From the NCBI RefSeq assembly GCF_029784135.1, contig NC_073745.1:309394834-309458833 (forward strand): DNA of 64,000 nucleotides, in the 5' to 3' direction. Shown here piece after piece: positions 23,123-36,400 of the stretch (its first letter is position 1; every line of letters begins with the position of its first letter). The DNA is from Toxorhynchites rutilus septentrionalis (lineage: Eukaryota > Arthropoda > Insecta > Diptera > Culicidae). The notes below the pieces were generated by a model. It saw only the letters and a list, made by a program, of their open reading frames with translations, did no database searches and was not told the origin of the DNA. A program made the position numbers and the translations under genes.

Positions 23123-24358
23123 CTTCGCTTCGAAGCGACTGAGAGGATAGTTAATTTTCATGTTTCGTTTTCGAAAATGTTGGAATCAGCTCGATCACTG
23201 GAAGTGTTTTTAGAGATAATATGAAAAGGCTTCCAGTAATCAGACTAACCAACCTCGATGATGACAATTATTCCACCAATCAGAGCACGGGGGAATTCGT
23301 TCGGATATTGAAAAAAGTTCCCATTCACACACAAGTGTTATATCGTAGAGCATATAATAACTTGACGATTCAATTTTTTCCAATTCTTATTTTGATCTTG
23401 TTTTAGACATCATCCGTTTTCATAAATATATATATAATTTTTTGTCTGTCCTATTTTCAAACCCATCTATTTTACTTTCCGATTTATTCAAAAGCCGGTA
23501 ATCCCCCAGCTGTCCTATAATATGAATCCATTAGATTGGAACAGAAACAAAACGTATAGTTTTTGATCACTTTATTGGAACCGAGAATCGATTTTACGAT
23601 TGCTGCTCGAAAACAGTAAAAGTTTGGGCGCATTCCATTGTTTCATTACCGAAAATTTGAGAAAAGCGGGAGGAGATTTTTCCACGTAAGCCTCTCCATC
23701 GCCCATTTACCATCGGCCAATTTGAACATAAAGAAACAAAAATACGGCAGCTCTCTTTCTCTGCGGGATCTACGTATTCAAATATGGTAAGCCACATATT
23801 CGACAATATTATTGCTCGACAAATCAAAAGTAACAGTCTTTTTTATCTGGTCTCAATCGTTTTTGAAAATCCTAGTCATGGGTGAATGCGACAATTTCTT
23901 TTCACATAATCGCGCTACTGTATGTGTGTGTGTGTTTGTTGATTGTTATGTTCCGTTGCACTATTGGATATTCCCTGGGATCATTTTGTGTTGCTCGTAT
24001 TCCACGGTTGATATCGCAACATAGCGATAAAGTGAGACAAACGTGACCGCTTTGTCGCTTAGCTCCATCTGATTCTTCGCTGTTACTGTTCTCACTCGCT
24101 TCCTGCTAGCTCTAAAGGATGTGTGTGTGTTTGTTGGAAGTTTGTTGTTACGATAAAAAATATATGTAAATTGGAATAATATCTCGAACAGCTGATTAAG
24201 ACGTCAGCACACCGTGTGAGTGTCTCAGCAAAAGTGCGCATATTTGCTTCAAAAATAATAACATAATTATAAACGTATTTGTATATAATATGTTTATGTG
24301 TTGTTGTTTTTTTTGTGTTGGGCAGGGATTTGATTCACGCTTAGCCGGCTGCGCGGCT
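23123..24358. other. 3' flank and probable 3' UTR of Tudor-SN
   Basis: No protein gene. It lies directly downstream of the Tudor-SN stop. The minus strand AATAAA at 23576-23571 would give a 3' untranslated region of about 0.78 kb. Confidence 0.4.
23571..23576 (-). terminator. Candidate polyadenylation signal of Tudor-SN
   Basis: AATAAA on the minus strand, about 780 bases past the stop codon. It is the first canonical hexamer I found downstream; transcript data would decide. Confidence 0.3.
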
Positions 24359-24469
24359 TTAACGGCCGAGACCGAACTCGCCGGCCTGGTCCTCGGTGCT
24401 GTCACCGTACTGCCAGATGCCGTTGCGATTCTTGCGGGCTGATTGCTCAGCTTCCTTGTAGTCATTCAG
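24359..24469 (-). CDS. Tudor-SN: Tudor-SN coding exon 8 (last)
   Basis: Encodes [20 protein letters not shown] to GEFGLGR and TAA. The acidic-glycine tail matches the end of other Tudor-SN proteins. Acceptor TTGCAG. Confidence 0.93.
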   Translation of the reverse strand: MNDYKEAEQSARKNRNGIWQYGDSTEDQAGEFGLGR

Positions 24470-27400
24470 CTGCAACGGAAGAGATTTGAATGTAGATGAA
24501 TAAGTTACTATGATCAGATATAAAACAAATCAACCAAAACTCAAAATGTTTGTTTGATTGGGACGGCAACATGCATAGCTCAAATTTGTGTATCTATTGT
24601 ATCTAATAAAAGCCGCTGAGCGAAGCTGGATCGACTTTTTTATAGTTTTGACAGAATTTAATTTTCCATCATTCAATCATACGGTATCATACTGGACTGG
24701 GGGATATCGTATAACCTATATATGATGGTGCGCAGTTGTGTCCCAATAATATTCTTTTTTTAATATTTGTATCAAAGCTCTGGTAAGAGAGAAGCTGAGC
24801 GTAGCTGGCTGTACCAACTCTCTTAGAGTCTCGCTTGAGATTACTTTTCCATCAATTAATCATACGGTCTCGTACTGAATTTCGGGACACCGTATAACCT
24901 ATATATGATGGTTACAGCTGAGGGGGCCATCAAAAAATTCAACTTACCAATTTCTGCAGTCTGCGATCCTTCTTGTTCTTCTCGGCAATCAGGAAACCGT
25001 CGTTGATCAGATCCTTTCCGATGTCGGATTTGGCGGCAGGGTCAACAAGGGTTACGAACTCAGCTCCGCTGATGCTATTCAGTGAAAACAAAAAAAAACG
25101 ATTAGTCGCCTTCTCTACATTAGGTGGTTCATGAATAACACGATAAGAAACATATTTGTGTTGAGTCTATTTGAGGCAGTGATCACCAGGCCGAGCACGG
25201 GACATGATCACGCTTAGGAAGGTCGACTCGGAAATGCCACAAGGGCATTACCTGGATTTACTGTTGGCAATAATCTAGAAGAAGCTGAATATGAGTACAC
25301 ATCAGTCCTTTGGCATTATTGCCCTCAGTGATAGATTCGGTCATTAATTATTATAATTTGAACAGTTTATTTATATCGGGTGTAGCAGTCGAATGCATGT
25401 TGAGAAATACAATAAAACAAGAATGGAATATTTATGGATAATTGGTTTCACTATTTTTTAAAATAAATTTGTCATAAGAAATCCTAAAATTTTCTGGATA
25501 ATTGGTTTCACAATTCGTTTAAATAAATTTATAAATAATTAAAAAAAGGTAATTAAAACTATTTAATATGTTTGAAACTGAATGAACAGAAAATAAAAAG
25601 AAGGCCATAAAAACGAAATCATTACAAATGTAAGTTTATTAAAAAAATAAGTTCTTCTTGAACGGCACTAACTTTCGCAGATGAACTTCTTCTCAACATA
25701 GTTATTAACTTAGGTCACTCATTAATACTTAGTTAAGATTTCTTATGACAAATAACACGCCTTGAATGTATTCTGAGTGGCAAGCTCTAGAAACCCGTGA
25801 CCGCAGTGCAAGTCGGAAGAAATTTCTTCGACGAAAAATCTCTTGGCCAGAACGGGAATCGAATCCGAGCCCCGGCGTAATTGCGGGAGCACTCAAAAAA
25901 ATATACAAAAAGTACAAGGTACAAAAGGATGTCATTACTACATTGGATTGTAACTGACAATTAAAAGTGGATTTAATTCAAGAATCTTAAGAGTCAAAGA
26001 AGTAAGGTATGTCCAGGGAAACCATCAACATTGGTTGCACGCCCAAAATCCTATGGACGGAAGATAATGCCCTGTGTTTGGTGAGATCAGAAGAGTTTGA
26101 TCTACTATGAGCTATTCAAATCTGTCGAAACCGTTGATACTGAACGCTATAGACAAGAAATGATCAATTTGTATCGAGCTTCGGGTGGAAAACGACTAGA
26201 GTGCCAAAAAACAACACAGACTGGTTTTGTTGAGTTATAATGAAAAACCGGCCAAGGAATTGATTGAGCCATTTGGTTAGGAAATTCTTTCACATGAGGC
26301 TTGCTCATTTAAGGCTATTGTTTCAGTCTTCTTTTTTACCACAGGCTTACATGAGCACTGTTCCCCCTGCCATATTCCATTTTCGCTTGAAATTCCCCAG
26401 TAAAATTTCGGAACCAATTTTTTTCTTCACCTTATGCACGTTCCCGTACGTTACGAATGTTCCGCTTTTCAGTCCACAACGTCAGATTGCTTGTCTTCAT
26501 TTTGAAGATATTTGACTTACTGTGAATACATTTGATTTTGGGAAGACATTAAGAAATATGTGAAGACATTTCAATATGATAGCGCACGTGAAGTTTTGAG
26601 AGATATCATTTCCAAGAAATTCTAACTATTGGCCGAAAATATAATCAAAAGAAGTAGGGCTTTGGCTCAGTGTCATTTGCTTGATTTTTTACTAGTATCA
26701 ATTGTTTACTTTTGTTCTCAGCAATCAACGGAAACTTTAGTCTCGGGGTCATTCAGTTGCTTTTCTAAAATTTTTCCAAGCCTAAAAACCACAAGCATAT
26801 AGAATTAATTCAACAAAAAAGCGAATTTTAATTCAAATTCTGGAGAATTTAAAGCGGTCTGAGTACATATTGGCTCTAGGAGACATTAATTCATTTGCGC
26901 TCGAGAATTCGAATGATTGTTACATTGCATTTTTATTATTCTGAGCCTTTACTATACGATAGATTAACCAAACGACCACTTTACAAATCGAAGGTTTTCC
27001 GGTTTCAATAAATAGTTTTATGGATATGTTTTTGGTTACACCCAAAACTTCAATGCAGAAATAAACAAATTCAGTTATCATAGTTCCATTTTTGTGGAAG
27101 AACTGGGGCTATTGAGTCAATCAACGGTTTATCAAGCCAATTATCATTTCTAAATTCATAAAATTTGGTTTGCAGTTACGCAAAATATTCTTTGTTCACA
27201 TTTATTGAAATAAATTTCACATTTATTGAAATAAATTTCAAGGTAATTTCAAGGAATGCGCTATATAACAATACCTATTAGAATAAACATTGTATAAGCT
27301 ATCAAATTTTGTTCAAAAATAGATTATGAATTTCAGTTTTCTCGGATATGATTGTGAAGACATTTGAAGACATTTTTTCGTACCATGTGAAGACATTTCA

Positions 27401-30400
27401 AAAAATCACCTGGCATCCCTGCTCTCAAGCACTAATATCACCACCAGACGTCGACACTGTACATTTGTCTTCGCAAATATAAACAAATCGGACTATATAA
27501 CGCACACCAGCAAACCGTCTCATTCACGAACCCGAAAACTTTTTTTTTTATTACAGAGTCAGTTTGGAACTAACCCAGTTTCAAAAACGTATTCGCTAAA
27601 AGAAACTTATTATAACTACCAATGCCTACTATACTCTTTTAGCTTAATTCAAAGAAATTTTGATTGAAATTTACTCAAAAAATGCCTAATGGCAGCGTTA
27701 TGCCCGGTTTATTTCATGTTCAACCTTTATTATAATGAAATAAATAATTTTTATGAGCTATCACTTTTTACAAGGTTTAAAATTTTTTTTCGGCCAGTTC
27801 GACCTGGATTTGCTCTATGATAATCCAGTATGAAAAATGTAAATTAATAGAAATAAGAAAAAAATATTGAAGCGATTTACAGATTTACAGATTTACACTG
27901 AAATGCATATAAAACATCGAAAAAAACAAAATGGACGATAACTTCGTCAAATATGCTTCTTTTCATACACCGCACAAAAAAAATCGCACAAAAACAGGTT
28001 TCACTGTACAAGAAAACCTGTTTTTATGATGTTTTTTTGTGCGGTATATGAAAAGTAACATATTTGATGATTTTCTAAAATTAAAAAAAAAATGTCTTTA
28101 AAACTATAAAGCCTACAAAGTTTTCATTCAAAAATATTGAACGATATTTTTTAAATTTCATTGAACTGTAGTGGTATTTTTTTAAAGAACACATGAAAAA
28201 GTTGTTTTCCCAGTAAAAATGCCCTTCTTCCGATGTAGTAATGACTTGTTGGTTATTGTATGTCTTCTTCTTCAATGGCACTAACGTTCCTAGAGGAACT
28301 TCGCCGTCTCAACGTAGTATTACTTGCGTCATTTTTATTAGTACTTAGTTAAGATTTCTATGCCAAATAACACGCCTTGAATGCATTCTGAGTGGCAAGC
28401 TCTAGAATACGCGTGATCACAGTGCAGGTCGGAGGAAATTTCTTTGACGAAAAATTCCCCCGACCAGAACGGGAATCGAACCCGAACACCCGGCATGTTA
28501 GTTATGACGCTAACCACTCGGCCACGGGTGCACGGGTTATTGTATGTGCTATTCTCAATTTTTTCAGCGTAATTTGGAAAAATAATTGTTGGTATTTTTG
28601 TAGGTCTTTGGTATTTGGTATTTGAGTTTAAATTTATTGTGAAAAATTAAAAACTTCTGGCCATTTTCCAGAAGTACTCTATTTTTTTGGAAATATCAAG
28701 TATGCAAAGATGCTTCGATGGCCAATGTTTTTACACCCTCCAAATTTCACTGCAATCTGAGCCATTAGGCCATATGAATAAAAACAAAATTCACCTTTAC
28801 TTTACTTCATTCGAGCAGTCGAGCAGTGAGATTAAGTTTTTACTACGTTTGGTATGAATAAAAGAAACAACAAAGTATTTACTTTTCGAAAATGGATGTT
28901 TAGTTGATTTCGTATGAATAAAACAGCATTCATCAAGTATTTACTTCGTAATTATCAAGAATGCTCATGAGCATACTTTGGATCTGAAAACACTTTCATT
29001 CGTTTTGATTTCATATCCTATTTATGTTTAATGCTGCTATCTTGCGCTTGAAGTTAAACAAGTTAACGATCCGCATTGATGGCATTGAGCTTCGTTTACT
29101 AGTTTAGGGGAGCGTAAAAAATTTGATTGATTTTCAGGCGGAATGAACACGTTTTTAAAATTTAAATTATGAATGAAAAATAACCTTTCCGTACCAATTT
29201 GGCATTCTGTTTAAATGAAAAACACTTTTGTTTGCAGGTGGTGAAAAAATCTTGTACGATATCTGTTTTTGAAGACAACTTTATATTATAATGAAAAGTT
29301 TCAGTAATAATGTTGGAAATGTAGACAAAGGGTTAAATAAAAGTCGGAAAAAAGTGTTTTAAGTGATTAAATAACATGATGTGAACATTTTCATTCAAAT
29401 TTTAACATTTGAAAACTGGCTTCGTGTCTTCTAATATCATAGGTATTACACTAACGAGATAGGGACCCAAACTATTGTCCCTAATTGAAAGTCGCCACCA
29501 GACGTCGACACTATTCCTTTTTCATCGCGAATTCACGCTTTGTCCAAAAAATGTTTTGAAACGAAACCTAAACAATCAGTTGACAGATGTTTGACAAAGT
29601 AAAAACTATGTTCGAATTCGAAAATGAAATTAGTAAAGTAAACATTTATTCATACGGATTCAAGTAAATACTAGGAAAGTTTACTTGGAAACGGGCAGAA
29701 TAAGTAAATACTTTTTTTTATTCATACGACCTATTGGCACAGTCGAATTGGCATGAAATTTCGGCAAGTACTTTTTTCACCACTTCACTTCTTTGTTTTT
29801 GAGAGGTTTTAAAATTTTCAGTTCATTCGCCTCTATTTTTCACAACCTTATGGTTGAGCATAATTTTTTAATTTTTAATTAATTATTTAATTTGATTCCA
29901 TATAGAATAGTTATTATTATGGTTATTAGATTTGGGAAACTTTCTACATGCTTACCCAGTGTAACCGTTTGTTGAATCTATGAAAAACCATGAAAAAATA
30001 ATTCGAATAAAAAAAAACTTTAAAAGAATTTTTTAAACATAATTATTGAAAATATATAACAATCTCTATATATATATATATATATATATATAAATGTTCT
30101 GTTCGTTTGTGTACGCGTCAAAAACTCGAAAAGTGCGGAACCGATTGAGCCCAAAGTGGGACACAATATAAATATCTTTATTCTAAATTAAAATTCATTG
30201 CAAAAAGAAAAGTTCTTCAAAATGTGAACCAAAAAAAACATGAAAATTTCAATTTTGACAAAAAAAACAAAAAAAAACTTGAGTATAAAATTGGAAAGAA
30301 TGAATCTAAATCAATCTAAATCAATCGCTTTGTTTCAAGGAATCAGGGCTCCACAAACAACGAATCCACAACACTTTGTTAAGAGAATGTGATATTTACA

Positions 30401-33400
30401 AGATAAAATTCAGCTTCGAATCAATATGGAACTCGGTTGGCTGAATCCATTTCTGAAAATATTTTGGGAAACATCAGGCACAAACAGACGTAAAATGTAA
30501 GGCTTTTGTTTCAATAAAAAGAGAAGCATCAGAAAAACTGACGGAAATATAATCTCAACGTGGTGAGATTCAGGTAATGATACAATTGAATTTGCGAAAA
30601 ACACTTACCGATACTCGACATTAAGCTGCAGGGTCTTGTTGAGCGTATCCTGGGCGAAAGCCTTGATGGCGTCCGCCTTATCGTCCTCGTCGGTAGGCAG
30701 TACCACCAAGGCCAGCGAGTACTCGTGCGCGTACGGTTTGTCCGAGAGGAAGGCAGGCGGAAGCATTGCTAGGCGGGTTGTAGGAACAGTCTGCAAAATG
30801 TTGTCCGATAAATATGATTTGTTACAACCATCTTGAAAAACTTAATTCTATCTCATCCATCCGTAATGCAGTTGTTCAAAATTCACCGGCTACCAGCAGG
30901 GCTTCAAATGCACACCCCGATTGCTAAAATCTTGTCCTCGTGTAGACGGAGTACACACTTCGGTGATTTTCACATAACACCATGAATTCCTCACAAAACG
31001 TGAGGAAAATAGTACTTCCGTGAAAAGGAACACCTTGGTTGGCAGTTCCCCGTCGGCCCCACAATGGTCAAGATGGCCTTAGAGATCGGTTTGAATGGTG
31101 TGCGGAGCGGAGGCTGGGTTTGAGCAACCGATCTTGATTGTGTTCAAATTAATATTGCAAGTATATGACTCAAGCATTTCTTTCGGTGAAACAGAAATGG
31201 ATCTAAGGTACTTGCATATCATTAGGTTTACTTTTGATATTCACCAACTCACCTCTCGGTTGCCGTAGTCAACGTACAAAATGGACACGTTACCACCCTT
31301 TTCGATCTTCTCAACCTTCGCGCGATACCATTCGTTATCCTCGCTGAATCTGTTAACGAAACAAAAAGCGAAAATTGAAGTTCGCAGGCAGTGCAAGGAG
31401 CAACTAAAGCAACTCACTTCGAGGCACAAAGATCCCCACGCCTTGGGTTGTAGGACCCAGTTACGGGTGGCATTGCACGGAACTCCTGACGCAACTTGGA
31501 CATCAATTCCTCCAGCTTGGCACCCTGATCGGCGTGCTGTGCATAGAAATGCAGCTCGGGAGTAACCTCGGTGATAACGACATTCTCGTACCGAACCTTG
31601 CGATCAGCAGGGACAGTGGGATCTTCCTTTTCTTCCTCATTCTCCTTATTCTCTTCATCAACCTTTTCGACGTAATCCTTCCAGATGTTCTTCCTCTTGG
31701 CCTTGGCACGAGCCTCAGCTTCGCTCAAGGCACGGTAGTGTTCCGTTTTCTCAGCAGTAAAATGCACCGTGGCAAGACCTTCCTCCACGAGGGCAACCGA
31801 CAGGTTGGCATTGTTTTCAGTCCACAACCATCCGATGACGCTGGTGGCAGCCTTATCGGTGGATTCGATCTTGACACTCACGTCCCGCTGCAGGATACGG
31901 TCCTTGCTGAACTGGAGTGCCTCATCTCCGTAGGGCTCACCCTCCTGCGCCGGAATACCGTTCAATGCAGGGCGAGACGAACGGGGACACGAGATGCCTG
32001 CCAGCAGGAATGTCACCAAACAGCTATCCTTGGGACAGTAGATACGGAAGCGGGATCCACTGGCCACAAACTCCACAATGGCTTCGGTACGCAGAGCACG
32101 CTGCCACGAGGGTAGATACTGGTGCTTGATGCGGGAGTGGTCAAGCGTCAAATCATTGATACGATGCGTTGGAATGTCATCCTTGGCGAACATACCCTTG
32201 AGTCCCTTCCGAGCCTGCGCTTCCGCTGCCCGGAGCTCGTCGTATTTCATCGACCGTTGCTCGTCATCCTGTCGGTTGAACAGTTTCGCGAGACCCTTCG
32301 AAAGTAGAGCCTCAGCAACGTTGCTGTTTGGGAGAAACGGAGAAAAATGCTTATAATTATGCACAATTATATTGATATAGAGCGAAACCACGCCAAAACA
32401 ACCGGCCGCTGCCCCGATCCTCTCCAGTTTTTTTTGAAACTTTGTACATATGGTGGCAGTTACCTATAATCCAAATTTTCATAATCAAATGACCAATTTT
32501 ATTTACGACAAATTTTTATAAATGCCTATACAAAATCATTACCCTTTTTTGGAAAACTCGAAATCCAGATGTCTTGTCAAAATATGATGTAATATTTAGA
32601 AAAATAAAATTTTAAAATACATCGTTAAAAAATCTTAATAAGAAATTACATTTAATATTGAAAATGTTGATAACTCAAAACATGTCGCCTCCGATATTTT
32701 AAGCAAATATCTTTTTTAGAAAACCCTTTTAATTTAACAGCGTTTAACGGACTCATCAAAATAAAGATATGAAATTTTAAAAATTTATGAAACTTCAATA
32801 TAGGTCGGATTCGATTATATACAGACTCGATGATTATATACAATTTTGGACTCGATTATATAGTTTCAAAAAAAATTATTTTACATTTCAAATATGACTT
32901 ATTTCAGGAAAAATGTAACCTTTCAACGTTAAGGAGAAATTTAAGTGGCTATTAATTGTACCGTGAAGTAGAAATCATAATTATTGAAGATTATGCTTGA
33001 ATCACCAGAAATTGTATATATCGATGTTACAGCGAAATTAAGGAACATAGAAGTTACGCGTCAAAGAAAAAAATGTTGAGCAGTTAGAAAACTTTAATTA
33101 AATTGATAGAATAAATGAAGTTTATTATGAATTTTTCGGATAAAATTCAAAATAACACATTCAAAACTACTAACTTTTCACTTCCAAATGTTATTTGAAT
33201 CCACTAATTTTAGTTGCTCCACTCATTTTTCAAATGAAAGCAACAGAATCGTCTTCCGTAGAGTACTTTTTAATTCAGAGCCAGTTTGAGGCAACAGAGT
33301 CCGAAACAAAAGAAAGTTCTATAACTCTGTCATTGTTGAAATTTGAACATATGCGTAAAAGGATTTATCCATCAAATATGATCATCTGTCAACTCCTGAG

Positions 33401-36400
33401 AGATTCTGGAAAAAAATATTTTCTTCATGTGAGAAAGGTGGTTTCTTACTTAAAGGGGATGAATCAAAAATTAAATTCTTCGTTTACTTTCAATAAACAA
33501 AAAGTATATGCATAACAAATTTAAAAAAAATAATTTTTACTCGATATACAGTGAAATGAAATCGGAGACTGTATATAATCGAGTCCACACTGTATATAGT
33601 TTTTCATGTAAAATCCCATGTAGTTCTATTTATTATACTTCTTTTCTTAAATGGTAATAATTTTGCAATGTATTGAAGCTTCATAAATTTAAAAATTTTC
33701 AAAATTTATATCTTCATTTTGGTGAGTTTGATGCAGCACCATTAAATTTTTGAGTAAAAATGTTTTAACGGTGTAATTAAAATGTTATTTTTGCTAGAAA
33801 GCTCATTAATTTTCCAACAACTTTGCGTTATGATTTTCCGCAGGAAAGGTTAATGATTTTGTATATGCCCTTATAAAGAATCAATCGCAATAAAAATTTG
33901 GTAATCTGATAATGAAAATTGTGATTTTAGGCAACTGCCACCTTATGTACAAAGTTAAAGAAAACGGAAATGATCGCGTCAAAATCGGCTGTTTTGCTCT
34001 ATCGTTCTATAAGAAACACTATATCGCATCATTTGTAAGGGTAATCCATACTGAAGGCGGATTTCACCCTTAGAGTCTAGAGCGATTGGTTCGTTTACTA
34101 CCTCACAATCATACGACTAGCCAGAAAAGACAATAATCCTTTTTTATGTTTAGTGGAACAACATTGATTATGTTTTTTAATGATAGAATGCAATACTTAC
34201 GTTCCGCCAAGCGTCACAGTATAGCAGCATTTCTCGGGGAAGTTGTCACGGGCAGGAGTTACGTAATCCAGTGTACAGTGTACTTTCTTGCCGATGAGTT
34301 TCTTACGCAGAAATTCACGGGCCTCGAACATCCATGGAATGTCGTACAGGGGACGGGATCCCTTCGGGCGTGGTGGTGGAGGATTGCCTTCTTCGTCAGG
34401 GTTGCGAACAGTCTCACGCTGGGGTGGTTTAATGCTCGAAAAGAATACCTTCTTCGTAACGGTGTTGCTGATCTTAACGGCAATGGCATCACCGTTGAAC
34501 ACTTCACAGACCGTTCCGGAGAAATCCTTATCCTTGGTGTTGTACGTTGCGGTCGGCGCTTGATAGTCCTTCCACAAACGAAGCCGGTTAGTCTTGGCGT
34601 GTTTCTCGGCATCGAGATACCGTTCGACGCCTTCCTTCACGTAAGGCATACTCCATTCGACACATTTGGCGAAACCTTCGCGGAGTAGCGCTTCCGCAAT
34701 GTTACCCTTGGGGAAGATGATCGTACCGAGGAAATTGGAATTGTGCACACATTCGAGCCGGATCTCGACGTCACGTTGAAGCAGGCGGGATTCGACAAAA
34801 TAGCGTGCCTCTTCGGCTAGTGGCACCTCCGCCGTGGTATCGGGTTTACCATCAGCGTCCAGCTTGAAGCCAGGGCAGCGGATACCGGTCATCACTAGGG
34901 TGATGTGCTGGAAGCCAGGCAGGAGGAATGCACGCACCGTTGAGCCGTCACGAACATGTTCGATGATGGCTTTGATCGGTTTGCTACTGTGCTGATCGAA
35001 GAACGGCTTTGAGTCGACATTCCATGTGATGTTGCGCACGTGTTCGGACAGCGGCGAATCGCTCCATTTGCCTTTGCGAGCTGCCTTCGCAGCGTCCTCC
35101 AGCTCGATCAGGCGGGTTAGCTCCGGGGTTTGGCGGACACCTTCACGGCGTACACTCACCAAACCTTCGGACACAATTGATTCCACAATGTTTTCCGAGG
35201 TAGTCGGATCCTTGCCGAGGCAAATAAATCCATAGTCGCGATTCGCGTTCGGGGGACGTTCGGCATGGAAGTATACCTCCTGTCCGACCAGTCGCTGGCG
35301 CAAATATTCGCGGGCTTCCCAGGCGTATGGTTCATCCTTGCTAGGCGGGACATCCCTGAAAATAGTGTAGTGATTAGGGCTCGAAATCAATCAGAGGTTA
35401 TGTGTGTTTGCTACTCACGAGGTATTGCCGGTTGGTCGCCGGGCGAGTTTCGGAGCGATGACACCAGCGAAATTGATCTGCTTCTCCGGTGGAGGACCTC
35501 CTTTAGGTTGACCGCGGATAATCACCGAATCACCGGAGAGAACCTTGGGAATAGAGAGAAATACACTTCAGTTGAACCACGTTTCTTGCTGTACGATGCT
35601 TTCGTTTCGCTGGTCGGCTACAAAATGACCGACTTCGCAACCACATGGTTACTGCTGCTATCGATCTGACAGCACAAACACACGGATGGCGTCCCCGTAG
35701 ACAGGGAAACCAACACGGACGTCAAACGAACTCGGCTGTAGAATGAGTGAACGATGACGAAGGAACAATCAAAAAGAGAGAAGCGATAGAATCGAGTTTC
35801 GCCGGTTCAGTGATGGTTGTCGCCTCTATTTCGGTTTCTCTTGCATCCGTGTGGATCACATTTAGTAACGAAACCCGTGTTGTCTGCTATATGTCCAACC
35901 AATCGACGAATGGCGAAGGGAATCAATGGAAATATCAATGAAAACTCATGATCAGAAATGGAAACAAATCAGACGACTCAATGGGAAAATATGTTTCAAA
36001 CTATTACACAAATCGAGAAAATCATGCTTTTCCGGTGAACTGTAACTAGGATAGGGCGATCTCGGATCGATTCTTCGAAGATCGAGCTTTTCTATTCCGA
36101 TTTACGATTTTTTGGTTTGATCTTTTGTACTCAAGAAAATCGAGAAAATCGATTTTTTTGTTTTCGTTTCTTTTTTCGATCTTAGAAAAACTTTTTGTAG
36201 ATTTGTTTTTCAGTATACATCAATTTTTCATCTCACCAAAAGCCAACTAACATTTTTTTGAAACATGATGTCAACATTTGGATCGCTTTTCGTACGATTT
36301 ACTTCTGTACAAATGCTGACAGAGACGAACTAGCGGCAGCTACTGAGTAGATATACTGTAACCAGTTGCGCATCCGCGTTGACGGCATTAAGCTTTATAT

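Noticed and set aside
31534..32115. 193-residue plus-strand frame
   Set aside because: Antisense shadow of Tudor-SN exon 4.
33195..33515. 106-residue plus-strand frame in Tudor-SN intron 3
   Set aside because: No domain, and it lies inside a MITE; kept only as part of that repeat.
34146..34688. 180-residue plus-strand frame
   Set aside because: Antisense shadow of Tudor-SN exon 3.
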